Positions 31,337-38,515 of a stretch of DNA of 38,515 bases are shown here, piece by piece. Each line of letters opens with the position of its first letter. Within the stretch, counting starts at the first letter, position 1. The position numbers and the translations under genes were made by a program. The DNA comes from Syntrophaceae bacterium UBA6109. Its GTDB lineage: Bacteria; Desulfobacterota; Syntrophia; Syntrophales; UBA6109. The stretch lies in assembly GCA_002428445.1 (NCBI GenBank), contig DIWJ01000025.1, forward strand, positions 1 to 38,515, written 5' to 3'. The notes beneath the pieces are model-generated. The model saw only the letters and a program-made list of their open reading frames with translations, was not told where the DNA came from and did not search any database.

Positions 31337-33319
31337 TTACGGATTCTTCAATCGGTACAATTCGTAATAACCCTGTCCGCTGGGCGACGGCCCGCTGCCG
31401 CGCCGGTCCTGCGCGCTTGTGCCGTAGCGCAAAACCTCGAATATGTCGTCCGCAATGATTCCATTGGCCACGTGGTACGAGTGACCGATGAACGAAAAGT
31501 CGTTCGGGCCGATGAAGATCGATTCGATCTCATCCTCCACCAGCACCGGAGGGGCCAGGCCTGCCCGATCTCCCTCTGCCGGGTTCATCAAGCTGCGCGA
31601 AATGCCAAGTGCTTTGTCGTGATCGGAAACGTAGAGCGTAGCCTTCCTGTCGAAATATTTCCCAAGCGCTGCCCAGCACTGATGAAGTTTCGCGGCTGCA
31701 ATGTCCGGTGCCACAAGCACCAGCTGACGGAACCTGGGCGGCTTGGCCGGATAGTTCTTCTGCGCCAGCGCCTCGAGGGCGCCCAGCAGTACCCTCGCCC
31801 CCATGCTGTGGACGACGATATCGACATCCGTGACGGTATCGTAATCAAGGCCCAGCCTTTCCAGTACGAGTGCGAGGGTGTTCAAGCTCCGGTCGGCGGT
31901 CTGCTGATCGTCACGGTAGGCACCGGGGGTCGATGTCCCGCGCGACGGCCACGCAAGCGCCACGACCGGACGCTTGGCATTCCAGCCGATCCACGCAGCA
32001 CGGCGCAGCGCATCCTCGAATGAATTCGCGAAGCCGTGCACGTAGATAAGCGGCGCCTTTGCCGGCACGACGCGCGGTGCTTTTGCGAAGCCTTCCGGAA
32101 ACGGGACGGCGGAAACACTGTTCCAGTTGATCAGGACACCGGCGCCCTTGACGGCGTAGCGCAGCATGCCGATCAATTCGGCCGGCGTATTGACCGGCTC
32201 GTCGAAATCGAATTCGATCTCGGCATGTCCGTAGAGAAGGCCTGGGCCGATGTCCCTGGTAAACTCATGATCCGCGGCCGCGCGGTTGGTTGCAAAGAAG
32301 ACCTTCCAATAGGGCGCAATCGGCTGTCCCTGGGCCTGTGATGCGCCGGCTGTCCTGAGTTCCCGTGACGTGCCGGCGAATACCGATTTCGCGTTTTCCA
32401 GCGACGCCTTGCTCAAGCCGGCGGTCCGGAAAGAAAGGCCTGCGCTGTCCGACAGGGCGACGACATTGACGCCTCGCTCCTTCAGCGAGGCGAGATTCGC
32501 GTCCCGTGCGGATCGGGCTTCGCGGATCTGATATTCCGTGGCCTGGCGAATCACGCTCTCCAGAAAACCGCGCTGAATCGCTTCAAGCGACCTCAAGGTC
32601 TTGGCCGGGACCGTCACCACAATCGGGTCGAAGGAATGATTGCTGAGCAGCACCGACTTCTGGACATCCGTCAGCCCGCGTGCATAAAAGCCGAGCGAAA
32701 CATCTGCGGCATCGACGAGCCCTCTTCCCAATGCGGCCGCAGCCTCGCCTCCGGGGAGCTTAACCTGAACGCCCCCGTTTTGTTCGATGACGGTCGCGCT
32801 CGCAAACGTCGGCGCGCTGAGCACTTTCTTCCCCTTGAAATCGTCTGCCGAAGTGATCACGGTATTGGAGCTGAATACCCGGGTATCGCCGTCCCAGAAG
32901 TTCATCACCTGAATGCCCAACTCCTGAAAGCCCTCCGCTACCGCCAGGCCCGTCGCGCCATTGAGTATCTGACGCGCGCCCGCCCAGTCTTTGGCGAGGA
33001 ATGGAAAATCGAACGCGCCAAGCGCCCGTGCTTCCGGATAGCACCGCCGGTAGGTCGACAGGGTCGAAACGTAAAGGCCGGTTACCGACTCTTTCAGATT
33101 GCCGCGGAAATCGGTGAAGGGTACTTTCTGCTCCGCGAACCGCAAGGGCTTCCCTTTCGTATCTTCAGCCCGGGTGATCATGAAATGGACCGCCTGCGCC
33201 GCGGGTTCGGTAAGCCCTCCCGTGAATATCGGCAAGGATGTCGTCTGAGCCGGTGCCATTGCCGCCGGGAACGAAAGCGCGACGCCGACCGCGATCATGA
33301 GTTTCGTCAGGCTCGTCAT
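31337..33319 (-). CDS. TRAP DctP-like binding domain fused to DUF900-type alpha/beta hydrolase
   Basis: This 660-residue exported protein has a signal peptide (residues 1-24). Residues ~28-330 resemble TRAP-transporter solute receptors (DctP family): VPFTDFRGNL, GAFDFPFL, LGIQVMNFWDGDTRVFSS and ITSADDFKGKKVLSAPTF. Residues ~345-630 form an alpha/beta hydrolase of the DUF900 type: VFFATNRA, PLIYVHGFANSFEDALRRAAWI (oxyanion region), LAWPSRG and the nucleophile elbow VHSMGARVLL, with a late IGHSYH supplying a likely catalytic His. This fusion is unusual because DctP receptors normally stand alone with DctQ/M permease genes, and none are here. It may bind and hydrolyse a carboxylate ester in the periplasm. 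AGGAG lies 6 nt before ATG 33319. Confidence 0.85.
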   Translation of the reverse strand: MTSLTKLMIAVGVALSFPAAMAPAQTTSLPIFTGGLTEPAAQAVHFMITRAEDTKGKPLRFAEQKVPFTDFRGNLKESVTGLYVSTLSTYRRCYPEARALGAFDFPFLAKDWAGARQILNGATGLAVAEGFQELGIQVMNFWDGDTRVFSSNTVITSADDFKGKKVLSAPTFASATVIEQNGGVQVKLPGGEAAAALGRGLVDAADVSLGFYARGLTDVQKSVLLSNHSFDPIVVTVPAKTLRSLEAIQRGFLESVIRQATEYQIREARSARDANLASLKERGVNVVALSDSAGLSFRTAGLSKASLENAKSVFAGTSRELRTAGASQAQGQPIAPYWKVFFATNRAAADHEFTRDIGPGLLYGHAEIEFDFDEPVNTPAELIGMLRYAVKGAGVLINWNSVSAVPFPEGFAKAPRVVPAKAPLIYVHGFANSFEDALRRAAWIGWNAKRPVVALAWPSRGTSTPGAYRDDQQTADRSLNTLALVLERLGLDYDTVTDVDIVVHSMGARVLLGALEALAQKNYPAKPPRFRQLVLVAPDIAAAKLHQCWAALGKYFDRKATLYVSDHDKALGISRSLMNPAEGDRAGLAPPVLVEDEIESIFIGPNDFSFIGHSYHVANGIIADDIFEVLRYGTSAQDRRGSGPSPSGQGYYELYRLKNP

Positions 33320-33498
33320 AGGATCTCCTGAAACGTTTCATCCCCGAACAGCCATGGGCGGGTCCAGTCGTTCACGATCTGAAGACGGTCCTGGGCCGAG
33401 TGTCTTTCTTTACTCTTTTGAGATCGACACCTTCAAGCGGCCCCTCTTATCGTGTTTGCCCAGTCCGACCTCGCATCGGCGCGCAATGGTCGCTTCGT

Positions 33499-33702
33499 TC
33501 AATGGATGCTCCGCCCTGCTGCGGTACGAGATGAGGGCAAGCGAAAGCAGAAGAGGGAGCCGATGAGCAGGAGACCCAGTGTGAAGAGATCGCTCGTTCC
33601 TGAAACCGGCCTGCCATAATAGAATCTGCGGGATCCCGTAAAGCCGGAGATCCACAACACGTACCCCATCAGGAGACTGTGGCCCGGGTTGCGATTTGCC
33701 AT
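33499..33702 (-). CDS. TM2-domain small membrane protein, possibly truncated
   Basis: This 67-residue protein starts at ATG 33702. YVLWISGFTGSRRFYYGRPVSGTSDLFTLGLLLIG matches the TM2 domain (two helices around a G.HRFY.G turn; here Arg replaces the usual His). The usual continuation after the second helix, with an Asp-rich end, is missing. The tail CFRLPSSRTAAGRSIH looks out of frame, so a 3' frameshift is likely. TM2 proteins have no settled role in bacteria. Confidence 0.55.
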   Translation of the reverse strand: MANRNPGHSLLMGYVLWISGFTGSRRFYYGRPVSGTSDLFTLGLLLIGSLFCFRLPSSRTAAGRSIH

Positions 33703-33731
33703 GAGGCCTCAAAATATCCTGTTGACGGCAT

Positions 33732-34298
33732 TCATTCTGCCGCCAGTTTTCGCCCCAGATCGAACGCCTCTTCCATCACCTTCTTGTTGGAGCGGATCTC
33801 GCCGGCATCGGTGGCGCTCCCATAAACCATCCCGACGACCGGGACTTCCTTATAGGCGTACGAATCCTGAAAAGTCCTCAGCGCGTTTACGCAACCGGAA
33901 TCGAAGGGGTCTTCACCGCCATAGGTCATGGCGATGGCGATCTTCTTACCCTTGTACGGATTCTTTCGGTAAGCCGGCAACGCATAGCATCGCTCCATGA
34001 AGATCTTTATCTGTGCCGACATGGTAAAACAATATACGGGACTGGCAAGAACCCAGGCGTCCGATTCAAGAAGCTTCGGATAGATCGCCTGCATGTCATC
34101 CCGGATGGAACAGCCCCTGCTGTCTTCTCTCCTGCAGCGCATGCATGCTTTGCAGGGCGCAATCTTCCGCCCTTGCAGATAGATCGTTTCGACCCTTGCC
34201 TTTGCGGATTTTGCCCCTTTGGCGATCTGATCTGCCAGAATGGCGCTATTTCCTCTTCTTCTCGGACTTCCCAAAAGGACCAGAACTTTTCCTGCCAT
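33732..34298 (-). CDS. NADPH-dependent FMN reductase / iron-sulfur flavoprotein-like
   Basis: This 188-residue flavodoxin-fold protein has the N-terminal FMN phosphate loop VLLGSPRRRGNSAIL. A compact cysteine motif, CKACMRCRREDSRGC, resembles the cluster-binding motif of archaeal and anaerobe iron-sulfur flavoproteins (Isf). ASPVYCFTMSAQIKIFMERC matches the family's second flavin loop. It could pass electrons from FMNH2 to ferredoxin-type partners or reduce O2, peroxide or quinones. It lies upstream of the TM2 gene, on the same strand as HtpX. Confidence 0.88.
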   Translation of the reverse strand: MAGKVLVLLGSPRRRGNSAILADQIAKGAKSAKARVETIYLQGRKIAPCKACMRCRREDSRGCSIRDDMQAIYPKLLESDAWVLASPVYCFTMSAQIKIFMERCYALPAYRKNPYKGKKIAIAMTYGGEDPFDSGCVNALRTFQDSYAYKEVPVVGMVYGSATDAGEIRSNKKVMEEAFDLGRKLAAE

Positions 34299-34319
34299 TG
34301 GACACTCTCCCGGCTGACG

Positions 34320-35147
34320 TTATTGTTGAATGTTTTTCATCTTCATCAATCGCTCGATCCGCTTCTCCATGGGCGGATGGGTGCTGAAAAGATTCATGAT
34401 CGCTCCGCCCGACAGAGGGTTTACGATAAACATGTGGGCGGTTGACGGGTTTGCATCCATTGGTCTTCCTGCCGCTGACATTGACAATTTTGCCAGAGCG
34501 CTGGCCAATGCTTCAGGCTTGCCGGATACCCTTGCCCCTCCCTCATCGGCCTCGTATTCCCTGGATCTGGATATGGCCATTTGAATCAGTGTGGCCGCAA
34601 TCGGTGCAATGATGGCAACGGCAAGCGTCCTGATCATGCCGCTGTCGTCGCTGCCGGCGAAAAACATGGACCAGCGGGACAGTAAAACCACGGCGCCTGC
34701 AATCGTGGCGGCCATGGTGCCGATCAAAATGTCCCTGTGCTTTATATGAGACAATTCGTGGGCGAGGACCCCTTCCAGCTCGTCCCTGTTCAGTATCTTC
34801 AGAATTCCCGATGTGACGGCGACCGCTGCATGATCCTCATTCCTGCCCGTTGCAAAAGCGTTCGGAGTGTTTTCCGGTATCACGTAAACCTTCGGAACCG
34901 GGATACCGGCTTTGGCTGACAAGGCTTCCACCGCTTCGTACAGGACAGGCGCCTGCGATGCCGAAACCGGCCGGGCATTGTACATCCTCAGGACAATGGT
35001 GTCCGAATACCAATAGCTGCCGACATTCATGAGTATGGAAAGGATCAAGGCGATGACAACGCCCTTCTTCTTTCCCAGGAAATAGCCGACAATCATCAAA
35101 AGCCCCGAAAGGGATGCAATCAGAAGGACAACCTTGAGAGTATTCAT
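34320..35147 (-). CDS. htpX: Membrane zinc metalloprotease HtpX
   Basis: This 275-residue M48-family protease has two N-terminal helices (~5-24 and ~30-48), zinc motif HELSH (130-134), two more helices (~140-158 and ~170-190) and the third ligand in [23 protein letters not shown] and [13 protein letters not shown] complete the family ending. HtpX cleaves misfolded inner-membrane proteins in quality control, often together with FtsH. It has its own promoter upstream and lies 21 bases from the flavoprotein gene, so the two may be cotranscribed. Confidence 0.96.
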   Translation of the reverse strand: MNTLKVVLLIASLSGLLMIVGYFLGKKKGVVIALILSILMNVGSYWYSDTIVLRMYNARPVSASQAPVLYEAVEALSAKAGIPVPKVYVIPENTPNAFATGRNEDHAAVAVTSGILKILNRDELEGVLAHELSHIKHRDILIGTMAATIAGAVVLLSRWSMFFAGSDDSGMIRTLAVAIIAPIAATLIQMAISRSREYEADEGGARVSGKPEALASALAKLSMSAAGRPMDANPSTAHMFIVNPLSGGAIMNLFSTHPPMEKRIERLMKMKNIQQ

Positions 35148-35185
35148 CTGTTTCTTCCCGGATAAAGGAATTTTGTCTTTCGGGT

Positions 35186-35214
35186 AGTATTCGACGTGCA
35201 GGCCTTTTTGTCAA
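35186..35214 (-). promoter_or_regulatory. Putative htpX promoter
   Basis: On the minus strand TTGACA (35214-35209) is followed 17 nt later by AATACT (35191-35186), about 40 bases before the htpX start codon. The -35 is perfect and the -10 weak. Confidence 0.45.
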
Positions 35215-35605
35215 TACGGGCGCGGGGTGATCTGCGGCGGCGGCATCGGGTCACAATAAAAAGGGGGCCAACCTTAAACCCATTGACCATTCTGTCTTTG
35301 AAATGGTGGCGCTTACAGTCTATTGCGAACAGTCTCTAAAAATCTCGTGAAAAACGAGAAATAAACGAGAAACTTGCAGAGCTCGAATTTCAAGCCGAAG
35401 TGGGCATGATTCCCAATGGATACCATCGCGCGATAAAAATAATCCGCGGTAGAAGGTCTTCAAATATGGTCTTATCCGCCGGGAACGCAGTTTTACCTGA
35501 GGGTGAATAATCGTTGACAATGTACCATTATTAGTACCGGCTGTTTCCCCTGCAGAATATGCCTGTCATCTCCGTCAGGTTCTTTAGGACCTGATTCCGG
35601 AGCTG
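35215..35605. other. Intergenic region with remnant toxin-antitoxin promoter
   Basis: No gene is visible between htpX and the toxin remnant. A short hairpin CTCGT-GAAAA-ACGAG is followed by AAACGAGAAA repeats near 35340-35375. A plus-strand TTGACA at 35514-35519 is followed by an imperfect palindrome, GTACCATTATTAGTAC, at 35522-35537. That layout resembles autoregulated HigBA-type promoters and points to the decayed toxin gene 70 bases downstream. Confidence 0.4.
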
Positions 35606-35800
35606 TGCCCGTCAGAGATTGGCTCAAATACGATCTTTCCGAAGAGGAAAGAAAAGTTGTCGGCCGGGACATAAAGACAATCCAATTCTCGTGGCTGAAG
35701 GCATGCCTCTGGTGAGGCCTCTTGGGGAGGGGCTCTGGAGAAAGCTCCGTCCTCGTCCCCGAGAGCGACTTTATAGTGTCCGCCTGAATCCCTCGGGCTG
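35606..35800 (+). pseudogene. Decayed HigB/RelE-type toxin gene (DUF891, phage Gp49-like)
   Basis: From GTG 35606 one frame reads VRDWLKYDLSEEERKVVGRDIKTIQFSW and then stops. The next frame continues with EGMPLVRPLGEGLWRKLR. Joined, these match the family pattern V.DWL..L...DR..VGRDI.T.qf.WPiGMPLvRPLGdGLWEvRS. A frameshift at about 35695-35705 and the loss of the C-terminal part make it nonfunctional. A toxin-antitoxin-like promoter lies upstream. Confidence 0.65.
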
Positions 35801-35808
35801 GATGGACG

Positions 35809-36066
35809 CTAAGCGGCGCGGGTTCTTATGCGGGATTCCAGCTGCGGCCAAGTCGTACGTCTGACGACCCGCAAATCATAATCCGTCTGCAGATTCATCC
35901 AGACTTCCGGAGAGACTCCGAAGTATTTCCCCAGGCGGAGAGCGGTATCGGCGGTGACGGCCCGTTTGCCGTTGACAATTTCACTGATCCTCCCGGGCGG
36001 CACTTCAATAGCATTGCCCAAGGCGGATTGAAAACATCCTTCAGTAGCCGTACTTCTCCAACTCAT
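35809..36066 (-). pseudogene. 5'-truncated HigA-type antitoxin fragment
   Basis: The minus-strand frame reads ALGNAIEVPPGRISEIVNGKRAVTADTALRLGKYFGVSPEVWMNLQTDYDLRVVRR. This is the C-terminal two thirds of the XRE helix-turn-helix antitoxin HigA. The usual start (HPGE.L.E.FL..lGis...LA) is missing: the frame instead runs back into the 3' end of the next gene, overlapping it by 26 bases. It lies tail to tail with the toxin remnant, not in the usual co-directional order, so the pair was rearranged. Confidence 0.65.
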
Positions 36067-36496
36067 CGGGATTCACGAAATTGTCGTCCTGGAATTGGAG
36101 CGCATGCATGAATTCGTGACCGACGCATGCCGGGCAGACCACGATCTTTCCGTTGATCCGCTTACCTCTGATACGGATCACCCCGTCGGGATGGGAATAG
36201 TTCGCAATGGCGCCCCGGCGGATCGCATCCGGATCGCCCGTCACGATCACTTTCACCGTGATTTCTTTTTCGTAATGAAGGGTGGGATCGGGTGGCAGGG
36301 CTTCGAATCCCCGCCACTGCGCGTCGAATCCTTCCATCCTGGCGACGGTCGCAGCGGGGACGCAGCCGCAGAGCAGGGAGGCGGCGAACAGTGCGGCAAT
36401 GCCCAGCCACTTTACGGCAAATCCGCAACGCGCCTTCGATCCATGGGGTTTGGAAATGTTCCTGCCGCAGCCGGCAGAAGATGCGGAAAAATTCAC
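36041..36496 (-). CDS. Small lipoprotein with HExxH metalloprotease motif
   Basis: This 151-residue protein as read from GTG 36496 has a lipoprotein signal with Cys45 (LLCGC); a later start is possible because the Shine-Dalgarno is weak. The mature part ends with CPACVGHEFMHALQ, where HEFMH (127-131) is a zinc-protease-type motif. The likely glutamate third ligand lies in NPDELEKYG near the end. The core is only ~80 residues, small for a protease, and I do not recognise a family. It may be a metal-binding lipoprotein. The truncated antitoxin abuts its 3' end. Confidence 0.65.
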   Translation of the reverse strand: MNFSASSAGCGRNISKPHGSKARCGFAVKWLGIAALFAASLLCGCVPAATVARMEGFDAQWRGFEALPPDPTLHYEKEITVKVIVTGDPDAIRRGAIANYSHPDGVIRIRGKRINGKIVVCPACVGHEFMHALQFQDDNFVNPDELEKYGY

Positions 36497-36853
36497 GGGA
36501 ATCTGCTTTCAGTACCCTTCATGCCTGGTGTCAACGCCTCACACAGACTTTTTCGGACGCCCGCTGCCGCTTTCGCCGTTTAAAAGGGCACTCTTCGTTC
36601 GTAACGGGCGCTGGAAAGATCGCTCGGATTGACATGATAACTTCTTCCATCAGACCATTCAATCAGGGAAGGGACAGTTTCCCGCCTCAAGGAACCTTAA
36701 AATGGCCGCGCCGTTTTCCCGGAGCGCATGCCCATCTCGCCGAGGGTAGCCGGCGACTGCAGTCCCGTAAGCTTCCCCCAAAGGTAGACACGTCAGAGGT
36801 AATGCCGGTAACTCTATTCTGCAATTGTCCGCTTGATGGGGGAGTTTACGCGT
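36497..36853. other. Intergenic region without recognised gene
   Basis: I see no gene with a supporting family or ribosome-binding site. CCCCCAAAGGTAGACACGTC near 36776-36795 is loosely like IS3-type element ends, but there is no partner repeat or transposase, so no call is made. Confidence 0.3.
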
Positions 36854-38269
36854 TCATCTTTTTTTTGCGGATAATCCTGCAAGCCTCCCGGCAAGGTCTG
36901 CCATACCGGAAAGCATTTTATCTTCCTGTCCTGCAGCACATGTGAGAGAGCCGAGACCCAGCGTTTCCATATCCTGTATATTCGTGAGTTTTGCCTGCAG
37001 GAGGGAGGTATTTGCCAATACGGAAAGCCTTCCTGTAACGGCCTGGTCCGCGGCAAGCCATTTTCCAAGCTGCGCGACCTGTTTTTCGTCTATCAGTCCG
37101 GATTGCTGCAACTTCAATTCTTCAAGCGCTTGCGACATGTTTTCACGGTTGACCAGCCTGAATCGGCCCAGGATAAAGAGCTCCTCCCGAAGGGCTTCCG
37201 TAAGAATCAGCGAAACAACCCGGAGAAGCTCAGTCGAGTCGAAATCGTGAACAACCAGCTTCGCCTTGCCGTCCGAAGGCAATCCGCTCTGCAGGGCCTC
37301 CAATTGTTTTTCAAAGTCCCGGCGCTTGTTCTCCCCGGCGGGTGCAGTTCCCTGATCCTCGCCTGTCGCTGTCGAAACAGGCGATGGCAGTGGAGGTTCC
37401 GGCGGCGATTTTTGCAGGGGCGGCGGCGCTTCTTTCACTGCATCCGGCGTTTTCAAAACAGGTTTCATTGCAGGCGGCGGTACGGAGACTCTTGACTCCG
37501 CGGCTGGCGGCAGGGGTTCCCGCAGATGTTCTTTGCCGGGAGCCGTTTTTTTCTCTTCACCAACGGTAGGGGCAATAGAAGGCTTTTGAGCGGAAGCAAG
37601 GGTTGTTTCTTTCGCCGACGGTTTCTTCGTATCTGCCGCCGTGATGAGATGCATCTTGCGCATCGCCGTCTCCAGCAAGTCTTCTTTCGCATCAAAGAAA
37701 ATCCGTCGATAGGCAATGGGAATGCTGTTCTTTATCGATTCCTTTCTTATTTTTCGGAGCACATGCATGGGAGCGGAAATCAACATCGTGGAATGCTCAT
37801 ATCGGCGGTCCTTCTCCATGCCGATCAAGATCAGGCTCATATATGGCATATCGGGTCCTTTAATGCCCCGAACGATGAGGATCGCATAATCGGCGTGTAA
37901 TATCCTGGCTGCCTTTTTCACCAGGTCAAAATCGTCCTTCCTCCATTTCCAGAAAGGAATGTCCCGATCCCCCAAAACCGCCTGAATTTCCTTGGGCGCC
38001 GTGACTTCGTAAATTGCCGTGTCATTCAGCAGCCTCTCCATTTCAGCGAAGCTTTCTTTTTGAAATTCTTCATCCGTCAGGTCAAAGGTGCCGTATTGCG
38101 GCTGAGGCTGGCTCTCAGTGACGGCCAGGGGGAAGATTCTGAGCTTGATTGACGGATTGGGTTGCGGGACAGTGTTCAGACGTATTTCTGCGCATGCGCT
38201 AATGAAGAACAGCGAGGACAATATGATCGGGATAAAAACCGGCTTCAATAGAATGCGATTGTTATTCAT
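36854..38269 (-). CDS. Lipoprotein with C-terminal CsgG/LpoB-like domain
   Basis: This 471-residue protein starts at ATG 38269, with AGAGGTG upstream. The lipoprotein Cys is residue 26 (FISAC). An N-terminal domain (~30-210) includes ARILHADYAILIVRGIKGPDMPYMSLILIG, which recalls GNA1162/LpoB-type nucleotide-like sandwiches. A long Pro/Lys/Ala linker (~215-325) follows, and a C-terminal CsgG-like domain: KLVVHDFDSTE...SLILTEALREELFILGRFRLVNRENMSQALEE, then a glycine-valine strand AVTGRLSVL. CsgG family members form outer-membrane pores or activate cell-wall enzymes; this one lacks the CsgG transmembrane hairpins as far as I can see. It may span the periplasm through its linker. Confidence 0.75.
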   Translation of the reverse strand: MNNNRILLKPVFIPIILSSLFFISACAEIRLNTVPQPNPSIKLRIFPLAVTESQPQPQYGTFDLTDEEFQKESFAEMERLLNDTAIYEVTAPKEIQAVLGDRDIPFWKWRKDDFDLVKKAARILHADYAILIVRGIKGPDMPYMSLILIGMEKDRRYEHSTMLISAPMHVLRKIRKESIKNSIPIAYRRIFFDAKEDLLETAMRKMHLITAADTKKPSAKETTLASAQKPSIAPTVGEEKKTAPGKEHLREPLPPAAESRVSVPPPAMKPVLKTPDAVKEAPPPLQKSPPEPPLPSPVSTATGEDQGTAPAGENKRRDFEKQLEALQSGLPSDGKAKLVVHDFDSTELLRVVSLILTEALREELFILGRFRLVNRENMSQALEELKLQQSGLIDEKQVAQLGKWLAADQAVTGRLSVLANTSLLQAKLTNIQDMETLGLGSLTCAAGQEDKMLSGMADLAGRLAGLSAKKR

Positions 38270-38515
38270 ACGACACCTCTTGATCGAGAGAGGCTGCTTA
38301 TAACACCGTCGCGGCACGTCGTGGATTATGCTTGCCATTCATCAGGTTGCTTCGAAGTCATAAATCGAGCAGATATTTCCAATCAAGTGAAGAAAGACTA
38401 CATGTTGCCATCTCAAATCGTGAGTGCCCTGGGACTCGTGTTGACGGCCGCTTCACATCGTCGTACAGCGGATTTTAAGAGAATATACATAATCACTACT
38501 GTCCCAAGAAAGTTT

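Noticed and set aside
36299..36325. A tRNA-like T-loop (CTTCGAATCCCCGCC)
   Set aside because: No acceptor, D or anticodon arm is found around it, and it lies within the lipoprotein coding sequence.

Overview
The window is bacterial and GC-rich, with dense coding on both strands. The gene set (NrfH/NrfA nitrite reductase, PAS hybrid kinases opening with a TEKPxYEdLE-type coiled coil, DUF3795 and DUF3467 proteins, many lipoproteins) suggests a Desulfobacterota-type (former deltaproteobacterial) anaerobe. That placement is inference; there is no rRNA or tRNA here to confirm it.

Region 1 (1-14.4 kb) is the most unusual part. It begins inside the 3' end of a large repeat protein with RTX-like Gly/Asp repeats of about 61 residues, closed by a strong terminator. 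A mostly co-directional cassette follows. It holds a DUF3467 domain fused to an unknown domain, an overlapping radical SAM protein, an unrecognised protein with possible ABBA-prenyltransferase features, a P-loop kinase on the opposite strand, a family-2 O-methyltransferase and a stand-alone DUF3467 protein. Then comes a tight four-gene run: GAF-TM-HlyD, PqqD-like/M50 protease/HlyD, a shortened SecA-like ATPase and a periplasmic adaptor. I read this as a candidate dedicated export and maturation system for the giant repeat protein, with its own SecA-type motor, membrane protease, adaptors and modifying enzymes. The parts are visible in the sequence; the joint function is inference.

Region 2 (14.6-21 kb) holds a BamE/SmpA-like lipoprotein, a Ser/Thr kinase fused to a cyclic-nucleotide-binding domain, a 32-residue Lys-rich protein, and a TPR-PDZ-caspase-like lipoprotein divergent from dinB. 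The shared intergenic region has two promoters and a perfect palindrome, GAAC-N4-GTTC, that looks like a LexA box. A small membrane protein and an HU/IHF-family protein follow.

Region 3 (21.3-31.3 kb) holds a YitT-family membrane protein, a DUF3795 protein, a two-RCK potassium channel and a metallo-beta-lactamase-fold hydrolase. It also has a receiver-domain fragment next to an IS21-like end, an Ala/Lys/Pro repeat peptide, nrfHA with promoter and terminator, and a PAS-PAS hybrid histidine kinase. The YitT gene and the hybrid kinase are both preceded by the same roughly 145-nt promoter/leader/terminator element, a candidate undescribed structured leader.

Region 4 (31.3-38.5 kb) is mostly on the minus strand. 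It holds a DctP-like binding domain fused to a DUF900-type alpha/beta hydrolase, a TM2 protein, a flavin reductase with a cysteine cluster, HtpX, remnants of a HigB/HigA-type toxin-antitoxin pair, an HExxH lipoprotein and a CsgG-like lipoprotein.
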